A stretch of 64,000 nucleotides of DNA from Beaufortia kweichowensis (GCA_019155185.1 CM032797.1:12200881-12264880); one strand, 5' to 3'; shown: positions 23,962-36,266, counted from the stretch's first letter. Notes: generated by a model from the letters alone, not told the origin. Numbers and translations are program-made.

Positions 23962-25420
23962 AAAAAAACAATCCAGCCTGGAATTCACTGGCAATTGGAA
24001 TTCCTTTGAGTGACATCAGAAATACCATTACCACTGCGCTCTGTGTTGAAGAGGAGTTAAGCGTGGCTAAAAAGAGCATAGGAGCAGATTTGTTTTGCTT
24101 CCGTTGCAGAGCCAAAGGGTCTGAAAAACATCCTGGACCATCCATGATGTGCTGGACTGAGCTTTGGACCAGACAGGGGAGTGGCTATCCACTTTCCCTG
24201 CAGTTTCTTTATGTCTTTGTAAAGTAGTCAACTTCCTATCCAACAAGGGGGTGCACAAAAAATTCCCTATTGAGAAGACAATAGAATAGTAAAAAACTAC
24301 AGGCCACCTAAACAGACTTTGATATTGTGATGTATCTGTAGCAACTAAATGTACCTGACAGCAGCATGAGTGTGTGATCAGAAGGCAGAGGTGTCTGGTT
24401 ATACAAAGGTGAGACATCTTCAGTAAGAAGCAGATGTGTTCCGCCTCTCGCCTTGCCAAATCACAGTTTATTTGTGGATTAGTTCAGGGTGTACTAGAAC
24501 ATACCTGGCACCTCCACATACTCCTATGAGACTAAAAGAGTATGTATCACTGGGCCAAATCTGTGTGGGCCTGTCTATAATACATGCAAACCGATAAACA
24601 GATATGCTTGAAAAAAATATGCTTTTAAATGAATGTCTGCCAGAGAGCAATTACACTTGTCACACAAATTGCTATCTTGCAGATTTATGGCCTTATGGCC
24701 TCCATGCTTGTGATATTGACTGTTGGGCCGCAGGGCTGTTCTGATTATGCATCTAGATTTTTAAATAATATTATGTATAAGTATGTACATACACTACATA
24801 TTAATAAATCTCTATGTATACAAATATAAATAGGTTACAATTTCATTTGTTGTGTTAAATTTTACCATAATTTTACAGCAAGAAAGTTACACTGCAACAG
24901 GTGGTTAGTACAAAGGGCACAAAGACTTGGCACTGATATATCTGGACTGGAATACAAATAATGTCCTTATAACTGGACAGATATCTTGTCTCTGTGACAA
25001 TCATAAATTATGTATGCTGCAAACAAAAAGGTTACTGTGGCCAAAAAGTCACTTTCCCTCTGTCAATTATTTTGCACGATTCAAGGACAGCCCAGACACA
25101 GAAACTGATAGACAGGCTCAGTTTGTCAGTTGTTAGTTTGTCAGGGTGGGACGACAGTATCGTGCCATCATTGACGAACTATACAATAACTATACAAGGT
25201 TAATGTAAAGCTGTTTTAAAGCTATGCTTTACACAGGGTTAAAAGTGGCTCTTAAGACAATAACCAAGTTTATTGATGCATTTTAAAAAATCATAAAGCG
25301 ATGTCATGAGTAAGATCTGTTACTGTGAAAGCAAACTGAATTTTTTGTTCGTTTGTTCCCTGCAACTGTTCTGTTTTTACTGTTTGTGCAATAGAGAACA
25401 ATGACTAAAATGTAACCGTA

Positions 25421-25426
25421 AATAAA
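25421..25426 (+). terminator. Candidate poly(A) signal, grk7
   Basis: AATAAA about 1.46 kb after the stop codon. It implies a long 3' UTR, so this is tentative. Confidence 0.4.
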
Positions 25427-27007
25427 CCTTGAGAGTTTCTATATTCTACATTTAACAGGGACATTGATTTATGAAAAATATCAATAAAACATCTCTGCCC
25501 CAGATTTTTTAAAAACTATGTTTCCCCTGTAAAGCAGGTGTTTATTCGTACAGTTTCAAATTAGCACAGTCAGTTTAATTACAGGGTTAGTCTGCCGTTA
25601 TTTTTTACTTAAATATATATTTGTGTCGTTGTTTTGGCAATGATATTTCCCAGAGATAATAGAATATCTCAAAGTTTAATCTCAAATGAGATGCATGATA
25701 AAAATTAAACCAGAATTAAACTCTATTCTGGTGTATGCTAAAAACACTTGTCAGACTACAAAACCCTAAAAATATTCCCCAGATTAAGCCTATTACACCG
25801 TAGATTTGAATCACAGACTACCTGAAATGTTCTGGTCTGATTTCAGAATGCCACATTTATCTCATAAGGCGATAATCTGGTTTACACTTGCGTACTTAAA
25901 GCAACCTCTAATCCCTGTAACCTCCAACCTGCAGAACCGATACGAATAACTCTCACTAATCTGCTTTAAGAATAATGCATACTGCTCTGGTTCAACACGG
26001 ATACATTTGTCTTATTTCAACACTCAGGGGCTTTACTGTACTATATACAGGGATGTTGCATATTTGCGTATACAATAATTAAAAATTAATATGTGATTCC
26101 TATGTGTTCTGGGTTTTGGTGGATAGTTACAATAAGTGAAAAAGAAAGTGAATCTCTCCAGATTATAAAGCTACAGACCCTGTTAAGCCAAGTGGATCCC
26201 ACCTCCTCATTATTTGAAGCACCATCCACTAATGCTGAAAATAATCTTATGTGTGGTTCAAGAAAAGGTGTTTGTGAAAGTGTTGATGAGATGCAAGATG
26301 TCTACCTTCACTTCTGTTGGCAAATATTAACATTCTTGTTATGTGTCATGTAAATATACTTTTTAGTTTAAGTACATAAATGCAAAAGCTGAATGAAAAA
26401 CATTTTCCAGTCTGTGCTGAACTTCCATAGATGATTATAATATCCCTAAACATTGGCCTTTTACAGAGACAAACTGTTGTTGGTGATTAATCTGGTCAAC
26501 TAATCTTCACTGAATATAACAGATCATGTGTGTACAGACACAGAAAGATTCTTGTTTCTGACTAAATCTGGTCAACTAATCAGTTGACGTTAATTGCTTA
26601 TTGATAGTTGATGTCAGGAATAGACTGTGCTATCTTTAGATGAGCTTGGTGACATGGTTACGTTAAATGATTATGACATTTGGCTCTGTGTCACTGTTTT
26701 CACTAAAGGAAGATCAGAAATTAAATTCTAAGTACATTTAGTAATTTCACAATTACAAGAATTGAAGCTCTGGTGTCTGGTGAAGGTCTAAATTCTTAAC
26801 AACAACAAAAAAACCTTCAATATTGAGTATTAACGGCATAAACAGAGGTCACATTTCATTTTATCAACATATTATATAAAATATTAGATAATATAATCGA
26901 TGATATACAAGTTTATGTTTTTAGACAGGCTGCAAGGTGTTGCATGTTACATTTGTGTAAACATTAAAAAGTGTTACATTTTTTTAATAAATTAACATTA
27001 CCTCATG

Positions 27008-27075
27008 ACATTTTGAACCTGTATGACTTTTTATCCCATGGAACACTGAAGAAGAAATAGAAAGACAATCTTGAT
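27008..27075 (-). repeat. Fragment of the cyprinid hairpin element
   Basis: The phrases GAACCTGTATGACTTTTTATC and GAACACTGAAGAAG follow the arm of the same repeat found at 6036-6252. Short and diverged. Confidence 0.4.
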
Positions 27076-27824
27076 ACAGTTTTTTTCTAAATAGTGAAGA
27101 TAAATACATAACGCAGAATGTTTATACAGTATTTCTAATATCCCTCAAATTTTAATTTTACTTCCACAACACAAGTAGTGTCTCAGCGCCATCGTGTGGT
27201 AAATGAATATAACATAGCAACATATATCCACTACAAACTTGTTGTTTTATTTGTCAAAATAGTATTTGTACCAAGATGTTAAATGGCTCTTAAGGCATCT
27301 GCATGAACCTGTCCATGCAGAGGTTATGAAAATCATTTAGGTTACAAATATGGCTCCTTTTTAAACTTTAAAACGTACGCTATTTTTCAACAAATCTTTA
27401 CAGTAGTTTGACATTACGATCATTAAATATATTCACAGAGAGCAACACAAAATAAACACAAAAACAACAACAAAGAAGTGACTTAAGGTACAAGCTAATC
27501 CCTATCTTATCAATCACATTGTAAACAAAAATCCCACATTTATATTCAAGAATTTAAAACATCCAAGGAATGCAAAGCCCAGGGTTAAATACAATTTCAT
27601 TTTCAGGGTTGGTCACGTCTTCAGCAAGAAGATAAGAGACTAATCAGGGATCCATACTGAAAGGGACATTAAAGGAAATCAATCAGTCATGCCTTGTGTG
27701 TGAAGAGGTAATTTAGGTCATTTAGTCCTGCTGGAGGCGAGCGTGATGTACACAGGAGAACAAAGACAACAGGGGAAAAGTAGTGCAAGCTTAGCACCCC
27801 TTTAGCGTTCTCACCAGCCACCGT

Positions 27825-30800
27825 TTACTCCATAACCAGGACCTGAAAGGTGACGCGCCCGAGAAACTTGTCACGCTCGTCATTATTCTTAAGATTAGAT
27901 CCCTCAACCCTGCACTCTATAATCTGCTCAGTGTTGAAGTCCTCCTTCTTAAGCAACAGCTTTACAGCCACCAGAGGCTGAACATAACCCTCCTATAGAC
28001 AGAGAGTAAGACAAATACAGGTGATTACTTAAAACGCTCTCTTTAAGTGCATTTAATTACAATATGTGTTTGAGCATGTGATGCAATACACACTTACATG
28101 CGTCTTTTTACCATAATAAGGGAAGTACATCCTGTCAATAGTTCCTTCATGAGGAAAGTACTGCATCTGGAGAAGACTCTTAGTCTGAAGAGAAGAAAGA
28201 ATACCATGAATAAACTGAAGACCACTGAGTGAGAGCGGGTGAAGCAGTTTTGATTCGTTTAAAAAGTAGTACATAATGTAACCCAGCAAGAGCAGATAAA
28301 GCAGCCTTAAACTATGCCTTTGGAAAATAAATGGCAAAACAAGCACTGTAAGCCATGCTAATCTGATTATTATTTGCATTAAGCACTATCGTTGTTGCTG
28401 CACTTCTTCAACCAAAGGGTATCTAGCCACTCATTAACAATGTATACAGTATATGACTGTTAATTAATCTTGTGCTATGGGATTTTGAGCTAAATCATGC
28501 AAAGCATTATTTGCAGCTGTTGTTTACAGAATATTAGTACCATAGACCGACACACCATATACATGCTCAATCATATTGCTAACTAGAGAACACACAGCCG
28601 GGAGAGCAAGAGACCATATGTACAGTGATCTTACCCATCACTTTATTAAGAAGTTCAACTGGTGGCATGCAATAGAGACATGAGAAAAAAAGAAAAAAGA
28701 AACAAAAACACTTTTGTAAGAGAGGACGGACTAACAATAAGAAATCAGGCAGGTGACACAACAACATTTCAAACCTTAAAGCTGAAATTCATAAGAAAAG
28801 TTCAGAAAAGAGTGATCATTACAAGCACCCACCTAGGTATATGTAAATCATGTTTTAAGAGCAGACAACTGTCTATACAAACAGTCAAGTTTCTGCTTTT
28901 TGATTTTCGCATTCATTATAGAGATTTACACTGAACCAGCCACTAAAAACTTAATGAATGCAAAGCATTGACTTGCGTTTATTCATTGTATTACAGGACT
29001 TCCTTGTATTACGGGAGTAGGATACCTGTTTGTGATATGTTAGTTTCATTTTCTAAATTGTTCTACAAATTGCAGCTTTAAATCACAAAAACACCACAGA
29101 TACAAACATTTACATATACAACTACAGACTGACATTACATTATAAACAAATACAGGCTAATATGTCTAAGAAATATAATCCAGATTTTATTCTGCACTCT
29201 TTAAACTGACTACAACGGTTTACCTTTGATGTGCAGTTGATGTATGGATCTCCAACTGGCTTAAGACCAATAATCTGAAGGTCAAAAATAAAACAATATC
29301 ATGATTTACCTTAATATTGTGCATTATTCATTTACAAATAAATGTAGTGCACATATAAAAGGTCACTCACCCTGTTCATCTTGACAATAACACACGGTTT
29401 TCCCTCAGCATAACCAAAGGTGGTGTCCTCTATGCCGGAGCAATGGTGGAGGATACTCCTCCTGAACTGACACACCTTCTTTTGAGGTTCATCATCCTGC
29501 TCAGAGTACTGACCCGCCATACACAAGTCATTTTTGGCCTGCTCCGAGTCATTATACTCTGTAACAAACCATGTAAGAAAGGAAAAATAATCAACTGATG
29601 TTCTTTAAATCGAACATTTCTGCTCTGGATTACCTAAATAAATATTACTATTGTGAATCTATTACTATTGTGAATAAAGACAAATTCTGGCACACTCCAG
29701 TAATCCAGACTTGAAAAGAAAAATGGCTATTATTCCAGGCAAGAGGAGATTGTGTGTATTTGTTGCAACCAAGTAACAGCTGTGAGCGTTAAAAACTTAC
29801 GATGCAGAAATGATTCTAGATGCTGGACATACTGGCCATATTCAAGAGGGTTTGACCTGTTGAAAACTATATTCAAGGAGTTTGGCCTGATAACCAACCC
29901 TGCAAAAAGAAAAAAGGCAATAATGAATTAAGTATTGGAAACTGATCTTGTATATGTAACATTAAGTAGTTCTTTTAACACAGACAGACACAGTCATTTA
30001 CATTAGCACCAACTGATAACACAAAGCCTTGGAGATTGAAGCACTCGCCTGGGGATGCAACGCGATCTTGATACTTTGGTACATCGTCACTAAGACTCTG
30101 CAGCATCACCCACATAGTGAAAGCAAACATTGCAGTCAAGAAGCCATAGAAGACCAGATAAAAGAGGAGGATGAGACCTGAAAGAAAATGACAATTAAGA
30201 CTTGTTTAGTAGAATTTAAATGTGGAAAAATCTCTATATAATATTAACCAGTCAAATTAAAAAATATATAAACATAATCAGCAACATACTGTCGTCTAAC
30301 AAAGACAAAACAATCAGACAATTTACACATAAAACTATACATCTGAATTGCAAAAAGGGGTAGAAAATAAATCAAAGAAGTACAATCACATCGAAAATAG
30401 AAAGATAATAACAGTGAACTTCAAATTAAAATCAATAATAGAAATGTGTTCCAGTATTGTCTAGTGAATAACATTATAGTCACATTCAGCATTTGATTAT
30501 TTACATGCTTGAAAACGCTCATACAGAAAATTCAGTGAGGCGCGAAAACGGGGACTTTAAATACTCCTATGGGCCACGCGACGTCACCGCGCTTAACTAC
30601 GTCACCACTGACGTTTACATTCAGTCACATTCACAACGAGAAATGTGTTTGCCCTATTTGTCATGGACATCATTAATCGTTTATTTCCTCTTGCTAAGAA
30701 ATATTAATGTTATAAATAAAATAAACATATCTAAGTAAGTATTTGAAATTGGTATAATAAGTTCATTTATATATTCATGATGGGCCTTGGCTTTATAAGG

Positions 30801-31748
30801 ACAAGAGGTTAATGACACTTTCGTTTCAATCGATGCGTATTCTCACATGTAGCGGTGACCATAAATTATTCTATTTACGTCACATAAAGGGCAAGTAATT
30901 TTGACTGCATACAAACACTTAACTATTTATAGCATTGTACTGGGTCCAGTAAATACATGTTTTTAGCACAAAGGCCTTAACTTTGATAAATAAAAATGTG
31001 CACAGATAAAACCACCAATGTTTCAACAAGAACGAGTCTTAAAGACGCTTACTGGCGCCTGTAAGGCCTTCACTCATTTTAATTCATCACTCTACTGTGA
31101 TTTTTCTCTCTGTACCGAGAAAAATCACGCGACATCAAAGCTTACCAAAACACTCGAGGGATATTGATGGTGGTCGTTTCGTTTACACGAATAACGACAT
31201 CACTACCCAAATTTAGGAATTAAAACAAGCTTTTTAGAAAAATGTTTAGCCACTGTTTATGTCACTTAAAATTTGGTACATTTGTTACTGTACTCAAGCA
31301 TCATTCTAACCCATTTAATCTTTCCACTGTATTCAAAACGTTGAGAGACGACCCTAAATTGTTATTGATGTCATCAATGTAAGAGCTGATGACATCAAGA
31401 TGCTGGAATGCCTGCGATAACTCGCTTTCGTCATTTTTCAGTGCACCGGGAATCTCCATTCATTGATCTTAGGGGTGCCTTTACTTTTTTGTCCTTATAT
31501 GAGTTAACACGATAGATATTCACAAAAAATGCCTCCATGTTCTTTCTTAGATTTTCTGCTGTACAGACACCGCAGGCATCCATTGCTTAAAGCATATGAA
31601 ATTGATGCAATTTTTTGGATTTGCATTAACTTACCCCAATTTTTACCAGTCCGACCGAAGAATTCCCAGTTCTTGGATTGTAGAACACGTCTTTCCAGCT
31701 GCTTTCAGGCTCTTTGCCTTCCCTTGGTTTGTCGCTGTTATTAGACAT
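27825..31748 (-). CDS. atp1b3: Na+/K+-ATPase beta-3 subunit
   Basis: Seven minus-strand exons (31635-31748, 30049-30177, 29801-29899, 29371-29558, 29224-29274, 28098-28184, 27825-27992). The product is a type II membrane glycoprotein that escorts the pump alpha subunit to the plasma membrane. It begins MSNNSDKPREGKEPESSWKD. The single membrane span LILLFYLVFYGFLTAMFAFT is in exon 2. The ectodomain has beta-subunit cysteines, FPYYGKKTH, and the end FLGRVTFQVLVME. N-glycosylation sequons include NRS, NDS and NCT. Exon 1 carries an apparent one-base deletion: NPRTG should run into EFFGRTGKNWG, but GGGAATTC stands where GGGGAATTC is needed. With one G restored the coding length is 837 bases (278 residues; human 279). 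The intron after exon 2 uses a GC donor. The human neighbour is also GRK7. Confidence 0.92.
30581..30616. promoter_or_regulatory. Cluster of CRE-like half-sites in atp1b3 intron 1
   Basis: Two ACGTCACC and one TGACGTTT occur within 36 bases in a locally CpG-rich patch. CREB/ATF factors bind TGACGTCA-type sites. Function is not shown. Confidence 0.35.
31053..31077 (-). other. Possible alternative first coding exon of atp1b3
   Basis: Within intron 1 on the minus strand, ATG AGT GAA GGC CTT ACA is followed by GGC GCC A and a GTAAGC donor. It is 25 bases, ending in phase 1, so it would splice in frame to exon 2 and replace the 38-residue cytoplasmic tail with MSEGLTGA. A purine at -3 favours initiation. 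This is pattern evidence only. Confidence 0.25.
31097..31128. repeat. Perfect 12-bp inverted repeat (hairpin) in atp1b3 intron 1
   Basis: GTGATTTTTCTC (31097-31108) and GAGAAAAATCAC (31117-31128) are exact reverse complements separated by 8 bases. It lies 20 bases upstream, in the minus sense, of the candidate alternative ATG at 31077. Confidence 0.9.
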
Positions 31749-34392
31749 ACTGATATTTAGGTTAGATGTGATGTAACCGATGAGAGAGAAACCGTTTGTA
31801 AGATGTGATCTGATTTAATGAGGATAAAATCAGTGGGCTGATGCCCCGATAGAAAAGCGAAGAACCTCCGTCTTCAGGCGTCTCAAAATGTAATGCAATG
31901 CAATTCGGATTCCTGGTCCAACAAACCGGACCAACAGCAGCATGCCGTGGGGGAGGGAGCGAAGGGGCAGTGGGTTTGCGCATGCGCAAATTTTGAAACC
32001 TACTTGCAACCTTACAATGTTTTATAAGTGTGCTGATATAATGTATATAATGTATTTTCAAGTGTATGGTCTTAGATGCTAATATAAATTTAATACATTT
32101 ATTTTTATTTTAACAGCATGTCACCATATTTCATCACAGTTTTAAATCATGCCATCTTATGCATACTTTGGAATTGATTCGTTTTGCAGTAAACGTTAAA
32201 AAAATCCAAACACTATGGTGGTGTTTACATCAGTTTTACAGTATTTGTTATAATTATTACATTTTGTGTATGTGAATCTTTTGGACCATTGGAAAATGTA
32301 ATGGAAAAAGATGAAAAAAATCTGTCTTTTTTCAATTCTGCCGTTTGCTTATCATAAATTCAGGAAATAACAGATAAATAAGGAATGACAACATGAACAA
32401 TTTCATTTTTTTTAACTAAAAGTGTAACTTTGATAATGCACTGTAAGTCGCTTTGGATAAAAGCGTGTAGGTAAACCTGATTGTACTGACATCATGTTCA
32501 TGATGTACATGTATTTAACTGGTTTCATTTGATTTCATAAACTTTATTTGTAAAACTAGGTTTATAATTTCTAGTGCAGATTCAAAACCTAAATACAGAT
32601 TTTGTAACTATAGATTGGTTTCTGTTGAAAATTTGTTTTGAATTACATGTATATGCAATTGTTGTCATTAGGGCAACTGTTTCTTAACCTTGTAAACTTT
32701 ATCATTGTGCAACAGAGAAATCGAGAGGTGACTGTGACAAAAACCCAGCTGACAGCTAGTGTTTATTTGCTTTGTAGATGTTTGTATTATGGATTAAAAT
32801 ATAACCATAATAGCTGATACTTTCTGTATCTTCATTAACACATCTACAACTATTCAACTATTAAAACACTTACTCTTAAACCATTAACCAAAAACCCTCT
32901 CTGTATCACTGTTGTTTTATTCTGCCACATTTGTTCATATCTGGGGTTTTTTTTCACTTTTTTAAGCATGTTTTGAACTTTGTAATTATTAACTTCTCAT
33001 TACAGAGTTATCGCATTCATAATTTGCTAATTCTTCTGGATTAAAGCGTATATGTTAAGGAAATGTGCCCAAAAATATTTTTTTAGTAAATGTGTTGGCT
33101 TGACATTGAAGTCCCAGGATAAAACACCACAAAGTTACTCATTTAGTGAATGTGTTAAAAAGACCAGTTAAGCCATTTTGCATGTCAAAGGTCTAACCCA
33201 TTTAGATTCTTCACGAAAAGTCACAGTCTTATTTCTATACATTGTTTATGACCAGGATTTCTATCTGAAGTAAAATAAATCATCTAGTTCTTTTCTTATT
33301 TAACCAGCACAAATCCCTGGCTCTTCTTTTGTCTTTTTCCATATATGGTTATGTCTTGCTTCCTCACTTATCTGGCTCATTTCTGTACGAATACATAACT
33401 AAAGCTGGTAAGAAATGTCTATGTTTTTAAAATATAACAGATTAATTATTACCACTAATTGTGTCAGAAAACTGATCATGGATTTTTCTAAAGGCTCATT
33501 GTGTTTGTCAAATTGTTCCCTGTTTAAATATATGCTTTTGCTTTTTCAATATTTCAAGCTGCTAATGTGCAGGGTTACTTTGGCTTTTATTTGAAAAGAA
33601 ACCAACTTGTGCTTCAGAAAATGCCAGTGGATGCCTGTGTCTTCTCTCTGTCTTTGTTTACAGTATCTCTTCCTGCTCTTGTCATAATGTTTTGCAGCAC
33701 AGCTCTGGACTCCAAAAAATTCTTACTTCTTACTCTTACTTACTCATTCACAGTTCATTAATGGTTTGCTATGATTCCTATGCATTTTATAAATGCTTCC
33801 TATGCATTTTATAAATATTGTAAATATTATTAATATTACAGAAATTATCATGTGTAATTTTATAACTGTGGTATGGCAACATTTCTTCAAACAGTTTGTA
33901 ACAATAAATAATCAAATTTAGGAAATACTATTAAATCTCTCAAATTGGAAAGGTATGATCTGGTTATACAGTCCATTTAAAAATAAAAATCCACCCAGAC
34001 CGCTATAATTTAGTTGTAAGGGTGGGAGAGACAAAAATGTGAACTCATTCTTTTCTTATTTATCACTAAGATTGTTTTCATAGCTGTTAAATGTCAACTT
34101 CAGGTCAGTTTTGTATGATGTCAACTGGTGTGAGAAGACTGTTGCCCTCCTCAAAGTTCCAGCCAATGACAAGCAAGTGCTCTTGCTGTGTGTTACATGT
34201 TTAAACCATAAACTCCGATGTCTTGACGCTTCATGCTCTGCTTCATTTTTAATATAAGCTACCTGTTTGCACATCGCGTTTTTGACCGTGTTGTCTAAAT
34301 GATAATGAAAAAGAGAATCGGAAAGTAAAGTACTACTGTTACCATCGCCAGTAATAATAACAAACCTGCTTGTGCTTTCTTATTTCGAAGAA
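31749..34392. other. Divergent intergenic region, atp1b3 / MHC-like gene
   Basis: The atp1b3 promoter should lie at about 31750-32000, which is CpG-richer. The rest is AT-rich with a SINE tail at 32440. Near the MHC-like gene I see a CCAAT box (34163-34167) and a weak interferon-response-like GAAAAAGAGAA (34307-34317). No other gene is seen. Confidence 0.5.
32437..32475 (+). repeat. SINE/L2-type 3' tail, second copy
   Basis: GCACTGTAAGTCGCTTTGG then ATAAAAGCGT is the conserved core of the teleost SINE/L2 tail; the remainder is lost. Confidence 0.6.
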
Positions 34393-36169
34393 ATGATCTT
34401 CGTTTTAACTCTTGCTTTTCTTGTGGCTTTATCCTGGGGTCTTCCAAAGGGTAAGTCTTTCATCCTGTTATAGAATTACAATTAGCCATGTTTTATGTTA
34501 TGTTGTTCATATTGCATTAATCACTGTAAAGAAATAAAACACACATTTCTCCGATAGATGTAGTAATTCAGTTCGAGCGCAGTGTTTTGATAAACGGGAC
34601 AGTCGTGGAGAGAATCCTTGTCAATGGCGCTCCAGACAATTATTTAAAGGGACAGATCGGCAATCATCCGGTTGTCAGATCAATTCGAGACGAAGCCCTG
34701 AGGATGATCGTGAAGCGCGAGCGTGCAACAGCAAGTAAAGTATATTTGTGCAATAAATCAAGGAGGTTATCATGCAGGTACTCCGTGACAATTCATTCAC
34801 CTTTACCTTTTCAGATAATGGCACTTACATACGTTTGAGAGAATGCAAGCTACGAGGATATGAGGTCTGGAAACTGTCCGACCGGTTTCAGCTCAATGGC
34901 CGAGATTATCTGGTGTTAGATATAGAAACTGATTCCTGGACGGTATTGCTGCCAGAGGCCAGTGATCTAAAGAAAACATGGGCGCTTCTCGCAAGCTTGG
35001 AGAAAATTCACTTGAAAGAGGATTGTGAGGAGTTCATCAGGCAGATGAATGACAACCAGAAGCAAGAGGGTAAGCTATTTTGTTAGGAGTATGAAGGTGT
35101 GAAACAATATAAAACTTCTTCTGTCCTACTAGACCCACTGTAATATACATTATAATTTAATACCTTTTTAGTCACGTTATATTTATTCACATGTTACCAA
35201 ATAAAGCATGAAGTCATGGTACCTGACACACATTAGCAGAAGTTGGCATTGTTTCTTGTCTATTAAAACTATTATATTTAAAGCCGGTTATACAATTTAA
35301 AATGCCTTTAAAAGTCTTTTAAAATGCTTTCAAAGACAGACCCTCACATTGTGCAGTCAGAATTTGTTCAGACGATTTGTTCCTGGAAAATATGGAGTGT
35401 ATTTGTCCTTTATCATAACAAAGAGCCATAGTGTACATTGTTATGCCTGTATTTGTAAAATATGAATAATGTTTATTAGATTTTCAATTAGAGATTTTTC
35501 AGATATTTCAGAAGTTTACTGTGTGCTGAATATTTTTCAGAACATGGTGTGTTAAGAGTGATTACTCCAGTTTTTACCACATTTCTCTTCATTGGATTTG
35601 TTTTTACAAGCATTCTTATCTTCAAGCGACAGGGTGAGTATACTACTGTAATCATGTGCTGCGTCACATGTTGATGTGTGAAAATTGCCTACACTTGCTG
35701 TACCTACACAATACCGATGATTTAAAATGTATAATAAAGTATGAAAATAATCCAATTAAGAAATAATGATAGTGTCTGTCATATGAACCATGTAGCAAGT
35801 GCTATGTTACCAAGTTTATTCTCACTTTTATTTTCTTCCTCTTTTGCTTGAAACAGGTCAACACCCAGGTGGTAAGTTGGTCTGCACTGTTTACCAAATG
35901 TTTTAATTGCTGTAATATACAGGTTGATTAAATATTGACTAAAGTCAATATTTACGCTCTTGAACGCTCTTCAGTTATAGCAAACAGGTGCATCCATTTG
36001 TTTTTATGTCTTTAATTTTATGCTGTCATTTTATGGGTTCACCCCAGGTGTTATTGGCTCAATTATCCATTACCCAGCCCATCATCTTGAAGTTCCTTTG
36101 CAGAGCCGCTCTAACACAGGAACAGAGACAAACCAGAAAGTTCCACCAGTGCTCAAGGTTTTTTTTTAG
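34393..36169 (+). CDS. MHC class I-like membrane protein without an alpha-3 domain
   Basis: Six exons (34393-34450, 34558-34734, 34815-35069, 35541-35633, 35867-35881, 36048-36169) encode 239 residues, and every intron is phase 1, as in MHC class I genes. Exon 1 is a signal peptide (MIFVLTLAFLVALSWG). Exon 2 (residues 20-78) stands where alpha-1 belongs but is short. Exon 3 (79-163) reads as an alpha-2 domain: cysteines C89 and C149 in the spacing of the class I disulfide, RGYEVWKLSDRFQLNGRDYL strands, DSW and LKKTW. Exon 4 is a membrane span (about 168-191), followed by a 48-residue tail. There is no alpha-3 immunoglobulin exon, and the 471-base intron before the membrane exon contains none. 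Sequons are at N32 and N80. The classical peptide-end anchors at the 146, 159 and 171 equivalents are changed to T, H and M. EPCR (238 residues) and ULBP have this layout; I do not recognise an exact ortholog. Confidence 0.8.
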
Positions 36170-36260
36170 CAGAGATGAGTCACAGATGATGAATTAACAA
36201 ACTCGCTACACTGCATTCATCTTATACTGGCCGGTCTGTGATTAAAGGCGATGTATAAAG

Positions 36261-36266
36261 AATAAA
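36261..36266 (+). terminator. Poly(A) signal, MHC-like gene (proximal)
   Basis: AATAAA 92 bases after the stop codon. A second AATAAA at 36486-36491 is followed by a GT-rich stretch and may be the main one. Confidence 0.5.

Larger units (their letters stand above)
23962..27824. other. Intergenic between convergent grk7 and atp1b3
   Basis: Holds two converging 3' UTRs. A poly(A) signal for grk7 is likely at 25421-25426 (AATAAA). For atp1b3 on the minus strand, TTTATT at 27246-27251 is a candidate. A decayed hairpin-element fragment is near 27008-27075 and a 20-base direct repeat at 26487 and 26561. No coding exon is recognised. Confidence 0.5.

Noticed and set aside
26093..26353. 86-residue open frame between grk7 and atp1b3
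   Set aside because: Reads partly like a soluble segment, but has no family signature and no splice partners. It is within the expected 3' flanks.
31529..31744. Plus-strand open frame overlapping atp1b3 exon 1
   Set aside because: Antisense shadow of the coding exon.
35070..35540. Search for a hidden alpha-3 immunoglobulin exon in the MHC-like gene
   Set aside because: No C-x-V-x-G-F-type string or open exon with AG/GT borders is present in any frame. The gene truly appears to lack it.
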